In this document: in pieces, positions 45,779-57,310 of the stretch
Numbering within the stretch: the first letter of the stretch is position 1
Layout: each line of letters starts with the position of its first letter
NCBI GenBank assembly: GCA_905221605.1
Contig: CAJNDS010002744.1
Span: 17,501-79,500, forward strand
DNA from: Symbiodinium natans
Taxonomy: Eukaryota > Sar > Dinophyceae > Suessiales > Symbiodiniaceae
Direction of reading: 5' to 3'
Length of the DNA: 62,000 nt
Notes under the pieces: model-generated
Told to the model about the DNA's origin: nothing
The model's database searches: none
What the model saw: the letters and a program-made list of their open reading frames with translations, nothing else
Position numbers and translations under genes: made by a program

Positions 45779-45825
45779 GTCCAAACCCAAACCCCAAACC
45801 CCAAACCCCAAACCTCGCCACTCAG
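45779..45825. repeat. CCAAACCCCAAACCC tract
   Basis: Short, nearly perfect AACCCCA repeat, a variant of the dispersed telomere-like unit. Confidence 0.8.
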
Positions 45826-46580
45826 CCCGTGCACCACCCCCTAACCTTCAACCTTTGCCCTAAGAGCCAGGGCCGAGAAACGGTGCGCAAGAATCGCAAG
45901 AATGCACTGTCTGGGGCGCCCAGCTCGCGGCTGGCTTGCGGGGCTCCAAGGGCTTGTTGACAATCCCTCGAAAATTGTGCCTCTGGAGTCGGGGAGTGGG
46001 GCTTCAGCTGCCGAGACGCACAAGGTCCCTATGCACATTCGAGGGGGCCGCGAACGAAGGGCCGTTACTGTGACCTCTTCTTTCCACGAGGTCAACAGAT
46101 GCGTTGCTAGGCGGCGTTCAGGGTTGGTAGCTTTGGGTTCTCAGGGCTCGCAGCCTGGGGAGAAGCCGACACGTCTGCTTGCCTTTTAGCAAGAAACCTG
46201 CTGTGAAGCCGCAAGTCAAGAAGTCGCACAGGTTGCATCCAAAGCAGAACCCGAAACCCCTGAATCCCGCACCACATCCAAATCCCATTTCTGAGGCTGC
46301 CAACCCCTTCGACGAAGAGACTTTCGTCGCCTTTGGGCCCACACGGTCAAAGCAACAAAAGCCCCTACCTGCACCATGGGGCTCAAGAGGCTCAGAGGTC
46401 GGAAGGGTTTAGGGGCTTAACCTTTAGGGCCTGGGGTGTATTGAAGGTTTGGGGGTTGGGCTGCACCTCTCAAGCAACTCCACCTTGCTCAAGTCATGTA
46501 CACTGTGGACCCAGGCCCATGTTTACATATTGTTGTCAAACCTCGAGTAAAACAGCGTTGTAAGTCTCTACGACCTACAC

Positions 46581-46665
46581 CTTCCTGCGTTGAGATCATC
46601 TTGCGCCGGGATTGCCAAAGAGATCCCCCCACTGAGCTGTCCACTGCAGGGGAAGCCTCGAGTAC
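46581..46665 (-). CDS. Unidentified exon, 85 bp
   Basis: Begins after CCTTTTGCAG, a strong pyrimidine-rich acceptor, and ends at GTGTAG. The frame gives VLEASPAVDSSVGGSLWQSR followed by RKMISTQE. The frame stays open on both sides, so the exon could be longer. Function unknown; it lies just downstream, in minus sense, of the coiled-coil gene fragments. Confidence 0.43.
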
Positions 46666-47439
46666 CTGCAAAAGGTGGACTCCCTCAATCACAAAAACCC
46701 CAGGATTCTGAACACGCCCTACCCCCCAAAACATCTCATGTTTAGAGTTTAGGAAGTTTCGAAAGCTTAGGGCTTCTCGAAGCAATGATACTCAAGCCTT
46801 CTCAAGCTTTGAACCCGTCTTGGGGAAGATTGGGTGGCACCCAGAAAATCCTGAAAAGGCGAAGCTCTGCAACAAAAATCAAGAGTCCCATCTTCCGAAT
46901 ACGGGCCTTCGACTTCGTGCTCTCCTGCAGCCTGCACACTGCAGCGGTTCGTGGGGTTGGGCTTCTGGGTTTGGCTCTGAACCTTCAAGGTGTATACGAC
47001 TATACAATGCGAATGCAGGTGTCTTGGCATAAGTTTGGGCAGCGCATCGGCTCGAAGAGGATTGTGGGATCAGAGTGGCCTTGCCGCTCTCACCCTAGAG
47101 TTGGCGGTGGGTCGAGGTTAGCCGGCTTGTAATGCCACCATTGTCGTGGTTGACAACATCAGGCTCGCTCTCTGCAGGATGCACGGAGAACCGCCTCTTC
47201 TCATCGGTATGGTTCGCATCAGCCACGAATCCGGCGGCCTGAGCGGAACCGGTGCTCTGAAGCACACTGGGCATTGGAGAGGCAGCAAAAGGGACCCGTG
47301 CAGAGCAAAGGAGCAAAACAACCAAGTAAAGATCTGCAGGGCCAAAGCGAGAGTGACAGCCGATACCGATTCAGCTAGCATGCTCCTGTGCATCAGACGT
47401 AGTGTGCCGTGCTCAGCGCGGAGTTTGCATCCTGAGGTT

Positions 47440-50130
47440 CAAGCTGTAGCGTTCTGGAGCTGATCTGCCAAGGCCTGCTATTTCTTCGATTTGCTGAATC
47501 TGAAGTCTTCAGTATGAGGGAACAAGGTGCCCGGAGGGCCAGGGGAGACTGCAATTGAAGGCATCGAAACAGTTTGCCTTGATTTTGGCCTTGTCCTCCA
47601 GCTTTCGCTGCTCGAGCCTGGGGGGTGTTCGAGTGCGAGGAAGCCACCAATCTACGCACAAAAAAATCCAGCAAGCTAGCCAACCAGCCATCTTTCCTTC
47701 CATACGTACTTGCATTCCATCAACTGGGTTCATCTATGTCACGGAAATTCACGGAACTACTTTGCATAGACACATGCATATACACGTGCATGTGTGTGGG
47801 CAAGCAGACGTGCACACAAACAGGTACATGGTATGACGTAACACACTTAAAGCTTGCCTGACACGATGCAACACGAATTAAAACACAAGATCTTAAATGG
47901 CAAGCCAACACACAACATGACATGCAGGTGCCATCTGAAATATCCCGCATGGCCCCCGCCGAAGGGCACTACACGAGTCACCATAGCGTCTCAGGATCAC
48001 ACTGCTGCGCTCGCTGCTCAGCAGCCTTTACCCGCGTGGCCTGTTCGGCAGCGTCCTGGAATTGGGCTTTTGGGGTCAAGGGTTCAAGGTGATTTCTGCT
48101 ACCTGGGTTCCATGGGCTTGCAGATGGACACACACACACACAGGGATCATCAGGCATCCATCTTCTCAACGAGTCCATCGTGAAGCCCCGAGGGCAGGGC
48201 AGAATAGAATCTACTCCCCATCATCTGTGCAGCCCTGAGCTCCTTTCGCCAGCGGTCAGCTTCCTTCTGGAAGTCCTCCTCCCCGAGAGTCACGAGGCAA
48301 ACAGAGCGACTCGCAACTTCGGGTCGAGTTTGGCTGTGTTGGAGTCCTCATGCTCTTGGCTAGGGTTACACAGCTCCTGCTGTGCAGGTCGGCAGGTCGG
48401 CATCAGGCAAATCTGCTGCACTCCTGCTGCGTGCTGCTGGAGGTCCGTGCTTGTATCGCTTCCTGGCCGCCGATGCTACATCTGGCTACACGGAGACCAA
48501 CGACAGAAGTTTGAACTGCAGGCACGACAGCCATTACATGTGATACCATGACACGACGCGTGCCAGCGTCCGCAGCTCTAGGCGAACATGACTCGGGTTC
48601 ATTGAAATGATAGCTTTTTGGGGGGTCTTCATGGTATCCTCCATAATCGCTGATTGTACCAAACCCCAAACCCAATAAAACAGCCCTAACCCACAAGGGG
48701 CTCCAAAACCCTAAACGATGAACCCTAAACCCTAAACCTGTCACCCTAAACCTGTCGCCCGGCCTGGACCTCGAGGCGCAGGGCCAACTCGCGGTCCGAA
48801 GATTCTTGCCTAGGGCTTAGGGTTCTAGGGTGTAGGGCTTAGGTTTCTGGAGCGTTCAGTCGGAAGGCTTTAAGGCTTAGGCTTAGGGCTCAGGGGGTTT
48901 GAGGATTTGGCGGCTAAAGGGGTTTAGGGTACGGGGATTGTAGGGACGGGCGTTTCGGGGGGGTTCGGGGTGTGGGATGACTTCGGGATGCAGTGCAGCA
49001 ATCAGCAGTGGCAAAATTACCAGTGTTTCTCTTTTCTTTCGGGGGGGGGGGGGGGGGGGGGGGGGCTCCCCGGGTGGAGGCCGTCCGCAGGGATCTCGAA
49101 CGAGATTCACAACCCAGCGCCAAGGGATGTCGGGATGTTTCTTGGGGGCCAACTTAAGAGGGTTCTCCTGGGTGTTCTCTGTGTTGGTTTATCTCATGGC
49201 CTTAGTGAGGGATTCCCCACATTTGTGTCTGGGCTGCAGCTTGCGCTCGAGGTCCGCTATCTGCTTCAGCAGCTCGGCTTTCTCGTTCAAGGCGAAGGCA
49301 TGCCTCGGTGCAGCACGAGTGCACTCAAAATGGCATTCTGGCAGCCTCAGGAACTGCATCGAGTTTGCCAAGCTTTTACACAAAAAGGACTTCCACGTGT
49401 GCCGCAAGAACTTGGCAGCAGAATCATCGTGTCACTCCGTGTCAGCCGGGCCTCTTGGAAACGTAGGCTTTCGCCTCCTCCAGCTCACGCGAAGCGGCAG
49501 CCTGCAATGAGTGTCTAGAGCAGGGGGCGCTCTGAAAGTGCTCTGAAAATGTTCCGAACTCCTTTGAAGTTTGGGATGTGGGTTTGGGAGACGTCCCTTC
49601 CAGGCTGTGCGCCACTGGGTGTGGGTAGCTTGCCTCTCGCTTCTTGGCCTCGAACTCTCGGTGGCTAGCCTGCCGGGTGCTGGAGCTAAGCAGCTAAGCT
49701 TCCGAAAAACCTTCCCAAAACCTACGAGCACCGCCACTCGAGGCATCGGCCTGGGCAGCTTCGACTTGCAGCTTCTGGAGCTGCTTCACCTCTCAAAGCA
49801 AAACCGAGGATGCATTCGACTTGCTGAAAGGTCTGAAACCCCAGAGCCCGCATGTGGAGGAACCCGACCCTCATCTGCTCTTGGCTCAACTCATCCCGGA
49901 GGCTCTGATTCTCCTCCTCCATCTGCCTGGCGTCGGGCTGATTGCTGCAGGCGTCGGGATTTTGGCCGTTGAGCCTAGTGGGAAACGAGCTGGTAGGTTT
50001 CAAGCCCAGCGGCCTCATCTGAGCCCTCAAATCTGCCAATTCCTCCTCCTCTTCCTCCTCCTCCTCGCCGTACCACTCCTCGTCCTCCTTACCCTCGGCC
50101 TCGTCCAAAACTGGCTCCTGCCACTGCAAT
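47440..50130 (-). CDS. Multi-exon coiled-coil gene (fragments)
   Basis: Seven or more minus-strand segments over 2.7 kb read as acidic or heptad-like helix. From 5' to 3': about 50129-50030 (Glu run, then LADLRAQ); 49938-49869 (RQMEEENQSLRDELSQEQMR); 49789-49740 (VKQLQKLQVEAAQADASSGG); 49681-49625 (REFEAKKREAS); 49501-49455 (AAASRELEEAKAYVSK, after CATTGCAG); 49296-49225 (KAELLKQIADLERKLQ); 48300-48165 (EEDFQKEADRWRKELRAAQ); about 48065-47990 (FQDAAEQATRVKAAEQRAQQ); 47625-47565 (RLEQRKLEDKAKIKA). Such repeated recovery indicates a long rod protein, for example a centrosomal, flagellar or Golgi type. A possible last exon ends ALADQLQNATA-stop near 47460. Splice phases were not all checked, and the order of joining is inferred. 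Confidence 0.55.
48655..48945. repeat. Telomere-like pair: CCCTAAA block then TTTAGGG block
   Basis: Plus strand: AACCCTAAACCCTAAACC and relatives at 48660-48760, then CTTAGGGTTCTAGGG/GGGTTTAGGG relatives at 48810-48945. The two lie within an apparent intron of the coiled-coil gene and are mutually complementary. Confidence 0.75.
49041..49065. repeat. Poly(G) homopolymer, 25 bp
   Basis: Uninterrupted plus-strand G run inside the coiled-coil gene region, preceded by TTTCTTTC. On the sense (minus) strand it is a poly-C run preceding a GAAAGAAAAG stretch. Confidence 0.92.
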
Positions 50131-50139
50131 CAAGCCACT

Positions 50140-52010
50140 TCCCTGCAAATCGCGAGGGCTGCACACGGTTCCAACGCCTTGCAAGCACCCCATTAAGGCT
50201 TCCGGACGCAAGTCCTGCACAGCCGCGCGCCCGGTCCAGCGACGAGGGGCTGCCGGCCTCCGAGGAATGTGCGGGTCATTGCGGTTCGTTCTATGCATTA
50301 GGTCCAAGTTATGCTTGCTAACGATTAGAAGGTGTTACAAGGTCTTGCAGACTCATCAGACAGCCCGAAGCAGCAAAGGAAACCCTAAGACTCCAGATGC
50401 TTGTCCTGGAGGATGGAAGCGCGGGCCATGCTTCAGCCTGACACGGGGAAACAGCATCCGATATGCATTGTTCTATATTGCTCTGCTTCTTACGTTTATT
50501 CTTTATCGCCCTGCGAGGCATCATTCTTCTGCTGCACAGCTTAAGCCCACACATTCTCACATTCTGGCCGCTTTCTTGCCAGTCTGACTCCATCTGGAGG
50601 GTCTGTCCACGTATTCATCTGTCCAGCTCACCCATCCATCTAACTTTTGGATGTTGGTATGGTCACGCTCTCCTCGCCGGTCCTCGCCCTGCCGGTCCTC
50701 GCCCTGCCGCCCCCACCCAGGATCACCACCTCCTCCCCGTCATGTGGGTGTCGGTCGGGTTTTCCGTGGGCCCAAAAGAGGGTTTACGCCCGCATCCTTT
50801 TCCCTCAACAGGGCTCTCCTGGCTTTGTAGAGTTGCTCCTCGTGGCTTGGATGATTTCGTCTCAGGTGGTGCGTCTTTCCCCTCAACTCAGTTCTCTTCG
50901 TTGGTGAGCTTACTTTCCCACGCCTGTGGTTTGCGCAGTGGGACAGAGTGCCCCCCAGTCCGGCAGGAGTGATTCATGTCCTGTGTCTTGTATGGTTTAA
51001 CCGGCCTACCAGCGACTTGCCCTTGAAAAAACAACCTGCGCGCTGACTGAGAGTTTTAAACCCGGGCTTTCCATGTCGGCAATTGCCAGTTGGGATCGTA
51101 GTGGTCGCCAGCCTCTGTGTCATCTTGACCAGGTTTCTTCAAGGTCCTCGCCCCCCATTGGTCTCTTGGATGGGCTCATGGTCGGACGATGCCATGTCCT
51201 TGACACTCCCCCAACAGGGCTTGAGCTGTGGTGATACCTCTTGTGTTGTGAGGATGCAATGGAGGCGTTAGCCCGACCTCGCCTGACACAGGGACAAAAG
51301 CCTTGGGCGTCCAGATCGAGTTGGAAATGCTGGATCAATTTCCCGACCGCGGGGGGCTGGTTTGCATCCGACCCACCGCCTTCCTCTCGCTCTCTCCCTC
51401 CCCCGCTCCCTCCCCTCCCTCAAACTCTGCGTCTCAAACCTTACTGTACGCCGCAATTAAACAGGAATGGAACCGACAGGAGGAAGCATGCCTTTGACTC
51501 AGGGTTTGCTGGTCATCTGATGCTTCAGGGGAAGGCCGCGAAACCAGGAACTTGTCTGTGCCATATGAGCGCACGGCGCACGCCGCACACCTTGAGAATA
51601 AGAGCCCCCTCTTCCCCTTGGCAGCACAAACCCTGAGCCCTAGACCCCATAGATCGAAACCCCCAAACCATGAATAAAATTCGCCCAAACTCTCAAACTC
51701 CTCAACCTCGAAATGCACCAAGCCTCCCGATTGTGGGGTCGCGCTCTCGCGGGGCCTATCAGACATCACTTCGAGAAGGTCGGGAAGCTTACAGCCTAGG
51801 CTTAGTGTGTAGGTCGTAGTTTTGGGTTCTCAGGCAGGGTGCTTAAGGCCCGAAGCATTGTGAACATGTCAGACTGCTTGCTCTTCTGCTTGACGCTTCC
51901 GTGAGCCAGTCCCTTTGCATGTACCTAATCCCAGGCCTTACGTCGTGAATACCGGTAGTTCATGCTCTGCACCATGAAACATAGGTACAGTATGGTACAG
52001 TATCCTGCAT
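50140..52010. other. No assignable gene
   Basis: A plus frame at 50463-50972 is open for 169 codons but reads as Ser/Pro/Leu-rich sequence without domains. A minus frame at 50318-50593 is basic (AIKNKRKKQSN) and could be a 5' part of the coiled-coil gene. Confidence 0.35.
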
Positions 52011-52013
52011 GCT

Positions 52014-52697
52014 TCAGGAAGAGCCACCACGCACCCTGCAAAGGGTGTTCTCCTGGTAAAGCGACAAAACATCAGAAGACCCTTCGTCGGCTTGAAGCTT
52101 CGGCAGACGGAAAGTGGCAGATGGGCCTTCGGCTGCCTCTTCCTCGACATCCTCGTATTCTTGCTCTTCTGCTTCTGCATAGAAATCATCACGAGGGGCA
52201 TCATCACCATCGTCCAACATTGCTTTCTCCCCATCTGCCTCGTCCGCCTCTTCTGCCGCTTCCTCCGCCTCCTCATCCTCGCCGCCCTCCTCCTCTGGCA
52301 CATGCTCCTCCGCTTCGGCCTCCTCCTCTTCATCCTCCTCTGCTTCGGCCTCCTCCTCTTCATCCTCCTCCTCCTCCACATCCTCCGCTGCGGCCTCCTC
52401 CACTGCGTCCTCCTCCACTTCGGCCTCCTCCACTTCGGCCTCCTCCACTTCGGCCTTCTCCGCTTCGGCCTCCTCCGCTTCGGCCTCCTCCGCTCCGGCC
52501 TCCTCCGCTTCCTCCACTTCATCTTGCTCTTCCTCCTCTTGGTCTCTCTGCCTCTCTGCGCGCTCAGGAGACTCCCCCTCCTCCAAGCCCAGACCACCTG
52601 CATCATCGCCCTTCTGGTCGCCTTCCTCTGCAGGATCGGCATGAGAGGACTCCTTGCCCGCCTGTTCCGGCGCCTTCTTCTGCGCAGCATCTGGCAT
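52014..52697 (-). CDS. Glu-rich acidic protein
   Basis: An ATG at 52697 (GGCAGGAG just 5') opens a 227-codon frame: MPDAAQKKAPEQAGKESSHA, an acidic core of EEAEVEEAEVEEAE-type repeats about 130 residues long, then less repetitive DDAPRDDFYAEAEEQEYEDV and a C-terminal FRLPKLQADEGSSDVLSLYQ before the stop. Unlike the pure TTC microsatellite elsewhere, the repeat is interrupted and framed by unique sequence, which favours coding. Acidic proteins of this kind act as histone or RNA chaperone-like tails. The frame is open upstream of the ATG (CIWQE), so this may be an internal exon. The plus-strand Pro/Leu frames over it are shadows. Confidence 0.5.
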   Translation of the reverse strand: MPDAAQKKAPEQAGKESSHADPAEEGDQKGDDAGGLGLEEGESPERAERQRDQEEEEQDEVEEAEEAGAEEAEAEEAEAEKAEVEEAEVEEAEVEEDAVEEAAAEDVEEEEDEEEEAEAEEDEEEEAEAEEHVPEEEGGEDEEAEEAAEEADEADGEKAMLDDGDDAPRDDFYAEAEEQEYEDVEEEAAEGPSATFRLPKLQADEGSSDVLSLYQENTLCRVRGGSS

Positions 52698-52749
52698 CTC
52701 CTGCCAAATGCATCGAAAGCGCCTGCACCCTTCAGCGCTGCAAGCACAA

Positions 52750-55640
52750 ACCCTTTATAAAAACCCTTGCCTCCTCGCCATGCTACAGAGCATCATTTAG
52801 CAGGTTCTTCCGACATCGTGCCATCTCCGACTGTCCTACCCCGTGAGCAAGCACATGCAAGCACTCCTCGGACTGGGGAGGCATGGCAGCCATCCGCCGC
52901 ACAGGGCCACAGGGCCCCAAGCCAAGTGTTGCAAAGGTTGTTGCGTCTGACACGGTCAAAACATGTCAAAGCGTTCTTCAAAGCTCCACTGTGATAGCCA
53001 AAATGTTCAGCCCCAAGCCAGCGCGACTTGAGCAGAAGCGGGTAGCGAACAGGCACGCAACTTAGGAAGCCAGGAGATCGAGACCTACAACTTGTAGGCT
53101 TACACTACACGCCCGTTCAGGGTATCCGAGGTCTGAGGTGTGATTCCGCGTGATGCCTGGGCCTGTGCAGTAAGGGAGCGGGGATGCTTAGATCATTGCT
53201 GAGAAGAAATGGCGGGAGCACTGGAGCGCTTCTGAAATGCTCTGAACCGCGGTGCCATGGAACCGGTGCCACGGTGACATGGACACGTTGGGCTGCCGAA
53301 GCTGGAAAAAAAAAACATGTCAAAGGCCGGAGCTGTCTTGCTTTCTGTCCACGCCCTGCAAGCTGCAGCTTGCATCTGTCCACCGTCTTTGCCAGATGGC
53401 GAAAATTGCAAAGGCCCGCCTGATGCAGTGGCTTCCTAAAAGAAGAATGGAGTGGCCAACGACTCTCCCAGCGCAATATGGATCATGTACACAGACCAGC
53501 GGCGACTCCACATCTTCGAGAAGCCCCCAGAATTGCAAAAGGGGCCACCGGCAGACCCAGGATGAAGTTGTTCAAAAGGCCCTCAAAGTTCTCACTTTGA
53601 AGTACAGAGCTTCGACCCTTTAAACATTCCCTAGGCCCTTTTGCAGGCCTGCCAGCCATGCAGGCTGCAGCCTGCACCGTATGCTCGACCGAGGCTAAAA
53701 ACCCAAGTATCTCCCAACCCCTCCCCCAGAGCCCAAACACCCCAGGAAATATCTCCCAAACCTGCTCTCCTGATCCTGACCTGCCGGTCCCAGCGGCCTC
53801 CTTCTGGAGGTGGCGTAGCGTAAGGCTTGGGGATGTACGACTGAGGGCTAAAAGTTTACAAGGTTTTAGGGCTGATGACTTGCTGCGTAGACCGGTAGGA
53901 TTCTAGGGTTTGTTGGGGGGGCTTGGGCGCTAGCTACAGCAGGGTGGACCCAGAATGAACCCATGTAAGCGCTAAAATCCAAACACGAGCTGTAAGGGAT
54001 CCACTCTGCGTCTGTTCAGCTCCAGGGCGCTTGGCCGCTCGCATCCTCTACTGGACCCTGACCCTGCAAGCCCCCACAAACCCTCACAAACCCTACAATC
54101 AACCCTACAAACAACCCTACAAACAACCCTACAAACGCTGAACCTGAGACACGTCGAGGATCAGCTCGGGAAGGATGCAAGTTGCCAAGCTCTGGGAAAC
54201 TGGGAAGCTGCCATGATCAGATGATGGGACACCGGACATGGGGGTCTCTAAGCCGTTGTGCATCGGAGATGAATCAGGAACCGCTTCGGACTTTCGAGCC
54301 TGCTTTTCAAGCGCCTGTCCCCTCATCCGGCACCAGAAGTCTGCATCGGTGCGGGCGCTGTCGGCACACCAGCATTGGGACACTGGGAGCCAGGGCTGGC
54401 TTTGAGACATGCCCGTCTTACGACTCGCAGCTTCTGCAAGGAAAGACTTGCCCTCATTCTGGCACTGAAACCCGAGGCTTCTGACGAAACCAGCAGCGAG
54501 GTGCCAGAAAAGCCATGCAGCGGAACGCTTCTGCACGCTGGAACTCTGCGCTCTGTCAGAGTCAGCATGGATTCCTCGAGTCACAATGCAGCTTGGAGAT
54601 GGCGTTTCAGTGCAGTGATGCATTACCCAAGCAACGGTCCGCGGATGTCGACAGATGCCTGCTTCACCTTCAGCCTGCCCTAATAAATGGAATAACCATC
54701 TTGACTAAAGATGCAACCCTAAACCCCAAACCCATAAGCCCATAAGTAAAGTCCAACCATGATCCGGCAAAAGGCCTCATGCTCCCAGGAGGACATTCAT
54801 GGCCTCCTGCACTCCAACCCAGCCTCGCCAGGACTGTCAGGACTTCTGTGGTTAGGATGTGGGGCCTGTAGGGTTAAGGGTTTAGGGCACTTGGGGAAGG
54901 TTGGGCCTCGGGCTAGCAAAGGCCCAGCCGAATACCAAGATGTACACTACAGCGCTCTGCAAAAACGAGACGTCAGGAGATGGGTTGGTGCTTGACTGAC
55001 CCTAGCGCAGGGTGGAAAGTCGAAGAGACTCACAGCGAAGGTAGGCGCTGAGGGGTCAGCAAAGGGCGAGCCTCACATGTGCCTAGCGTCAGGTGTCGGA
55101 GCACCGCGCGAGCTTTCTCACGCTGCAGCACCCGTACAACCAAAATTCATGAAACCTCCGACACCCTAACACCCTAAAATCCTATGCACCCTAGACCCTA
55201 GACCACCCCAACAGAATATGAGGGCAGCTGGATGGCACTGCATTAGGCAGTGGGTCTGGCAATGTCTGCCACGGCTGCCTGCATAGTTGTGACCTACTGG
55301 AACGCATCTTTGTGTAAAGGCTCCACCCCCTGGATTGGTAAATTCGTGAAACATTGAGCTGGTTCTACACCCTCACACCCTGAAAACTTGAAGCTCTAAA
55401 CCCCGAAAGCACTGAAGCCCCAAACAACAAAACCCTACACCCTGAAAACCCCAAAAAGCCGCAAACACCCTAAAGCCCCCAAAAACCATGAAGGCTAAGA
55501 CCGTGAAACGCGAAAACTCTAACAAAAAAACCCAAGCCCTGCACCCTGGAAACCCGAAAACCCTGCCCCAAAGCTCTAACCCCAAAAACTCTAAAACCAC
55601 TGAACCTCCAGAACCCTACACCCTCAAACCCTAAAGCTTT
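52750..55640. other. Unassigned frames and telomere-like tracts
   Basis: Minus frames at 53320-53620 (GLLEDVESPLVCVHDPYC) and a plus frame at 53390-53620 (MAKIAKARLMQWLPKRRM) overlap and cannot be separated. Telomere-like blocks occur near 53700, 53850-53910, 54071-54136, 54715-54745, 54870-54890 and 55140-55200. Confidence 0.35.
54071..54136. repeat. CAACCCTACAAA tandem repeat
   Basis: Three to four near-perfect AACAACCCTACA units after CACAAACCCT copies; a variant of the dispersed CCCTAAA unit that has become a tandem array. Confidence 0.85.
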
Positions 55641-55660
55641 ACACCCAAAACTTGAGAGCA
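55370..55660. repeat. Long degenerate CCCTAAA block
   Basis: About 290 bp of AACCCC/GAAAACCC/CTCTAAACCCC units in one orientation, the longest such block in the window. It lies directly downstream, in minus sense, of the UBA exons. Confidence 0.75.
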
Positions 55661-56560
55661 GATCCCAAGTGGCAGCGTCGCACAAGAACATCTGTGTGTG
55701 CAGAAGCCATACAAGCACCCCTAAAACCCCCATCAAGGCCCTCAAACACCCGGCAAGGCCTGTTTTGTCGAGCGCACGATTTGCGGCGGCTTCATCAAAT
55801 CCCATCTCAACCACCTCTGAGACTTCGAGTACATCAGTTGCAGAGTCTTCGGCGTTCGGGCGTTTAGGGATGCGGGGTGCGGGTTTTAGGGTTTCGGGTT
55901 CAAGGCCCCTTTCCCCTGCCAATGCAACACCATTCTTGCTTACTTCGATCATCCCACCTTACAGCACCCGATGTGGGACCGGCCCTGCCGTTTTCAGAAA
56001 GGACATGGTAACTATGGATACTTCGCCCTCGGCGGGGATCTCTGCGGACTCCAACAGATACTCCACAACACTCTTGCAGGCTTCCCTGGAAGGGGGGCTC
56101 CAGGGATCCTCGGCCGGCTTCTCTCCGAAAGGCGAAGGCTACGAAAAGTTTAGGGCGATGGCTTACGAGCTCAAAGGTGTTCGTGCTTTTCGCAAATACT
56201 TGTCCTCGTCACCTTCCTCCCGCTTCCCAACCGTAACCGCTGAGACCTTACAATTTCAAAGGCCCGTAATATCCTTCAAGGCGCCCCCACATGCAAAGAC
56301 CGCAGCCTGATTGAGGAGGGCGCGCTGGCGCTGGGGCGGGACTGCCTTAGGTGCGGGCGCACCTGCAGCGCCAAAAAAGTCAGGAGAATGATTTGGGGTC
56401 GAGGCCTTCAGGGTTCCAGGTTTTGTTGAAAGGGGGGAGGGGCCGGGGTTGGGGGTCAAGATGCCTTGCTTGCTGCCTCACTATATCTGCCTTGCCCATG
56501 TGCTCCACATCTGCGCGAGAGTCGTCCCAAGACGCGGATTCTTCGGGAGGGAGGAGGGGC
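55652..56560 (-). CDS. UBA-domain protein, several exons
   Basis: Candidate exon at about 56560-56485: EESASWDDSRADVEHMGKAD, with a GTGAGG donor. Exon 56246-56167 (TTGTAAG acceptor, GTAAGC donor) reads VSAVTVGKREEGDEDKYLRK plus ARTPLSS. Exon 56085-55968 (CTTCCAG acceptor) reads EACKSVVEYLLESAEIPAEG and SIVTMSFLKTAGPVPHR. The second and third join in phase across an 81-bp GT-AG intron. The next segment (about 55847-55758) reads VSEVVEMGFDEAAANRALDK, the first two helices and MGF motif of a ubiquitin-associated domain; DAATWDLLSS near 55680 fits its third helix after a further intron. UBA domains bind ubiquitin in proteasome-shuttle, autophagy and kinase proteins. The junctions around the UBA exon did not resolve to canonical phases. 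Confidence 0.65.
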
Positions 56561-57028
56561 TTTCGGAGGTGTCCTCAGGGCTTTGAAAGCTCAGGGGTGT
56601 AGGACAGTGTAGGACATGATAAGTGCAAAGGCCCTTCTCCCAGCGCCTGCAGTGAACTGGATTCCCCGTTGACGTGGCTGCTGCGTCTTCCGGTCCCAGA
56701 TGTAGCACCTCGGCCAGCTGTTTCGGTGTATGAAGTGTAGGGTCTGGGCACTTCAGGGTTCAGAGATTCTAGGGTTAGTTAGGGTCAACGGTGAAGAAAA
56801 CTAGGGGGAGATAGGACAGGATTGCGAGACATAACCGCCGACAAGTTCGTTGAGCCTCGTTGGGAGAGTCGGCTTTGGCAAGTCTCAGCTGGTGGAACAG
56901 TTTTCAAGTGCGTCTGTGAGGGTCGACCTTCAAAAACTCAATTGGGCTGTCTCAAGTCCCCACTTTGTATTTGGGGCTGGGTAACGAGTCCCCTTAGTCG
57001 TAAAGCCGCAAAGGGACCCTCCAAGAAG

Positions 57029-57310
57029 CTAAGGGCGCAGCTGAAGGTCTGGGTCGTCCTCCTCCTCATAGTGGGCCTTCGCAGGCCTCTGGAGCGCTTC
57101 CACTTGACAGAGAATAAAAGAATCTGCTGAATTTAGACTCACCAACACCCGAAAACCATCGTGAGAAGTTGACCACACAGGACTTCCGCACATTCCGCAC
57201 AAATAGGCCACGGGCAGTTTCTCAACAGGCCGCTCCATGTATCGCAAGCTGGCACTGCCGGTCGAGGCTGCCTTGGGCTGAGCGAAGACGAAGACGCAGC
57301 AGTTGTTGCA
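57029..57310 (-). CDS. 3' end of an unidentified gene
   Basis: A minus frame of about 90 codons ends with TAG at 57029: CCVFVFAQPKAASTGSASLR, RPVEKLPVAYLCGMCGSPVW, STS, HDGFRVLVSLNSADSFILCQ and KAHYEEEDDPDLQLRP. A CGMC pair hints at metal binding, and the acidic tail is typical of a C-terminus. A GTGAGT and a CTGTCAAG within it could be splice sites but their phases disagree, so the unspliced reading is preferred. The retroelement lies about 300 bp upstream in minus sense. Confidence 0.42.
   Translation of the reverse strand, partial: CNNCCVFVFAQPKAASTGSASLRYMERPVEKLPVAYLCGMCGSPVWSTSHDGFRVLVSLNSADSFILCQVEALQRPAKAHYEEEDDPDLQLRP

Noticed and set aside
51962-52846. Plus-strand Pro/Leu/His-rich ORFs of 222-294 codons
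   Set aside because: Antisense shadows of the Glu-rich ORF; GAG/GAA codons read backwards give CTC/TTC.
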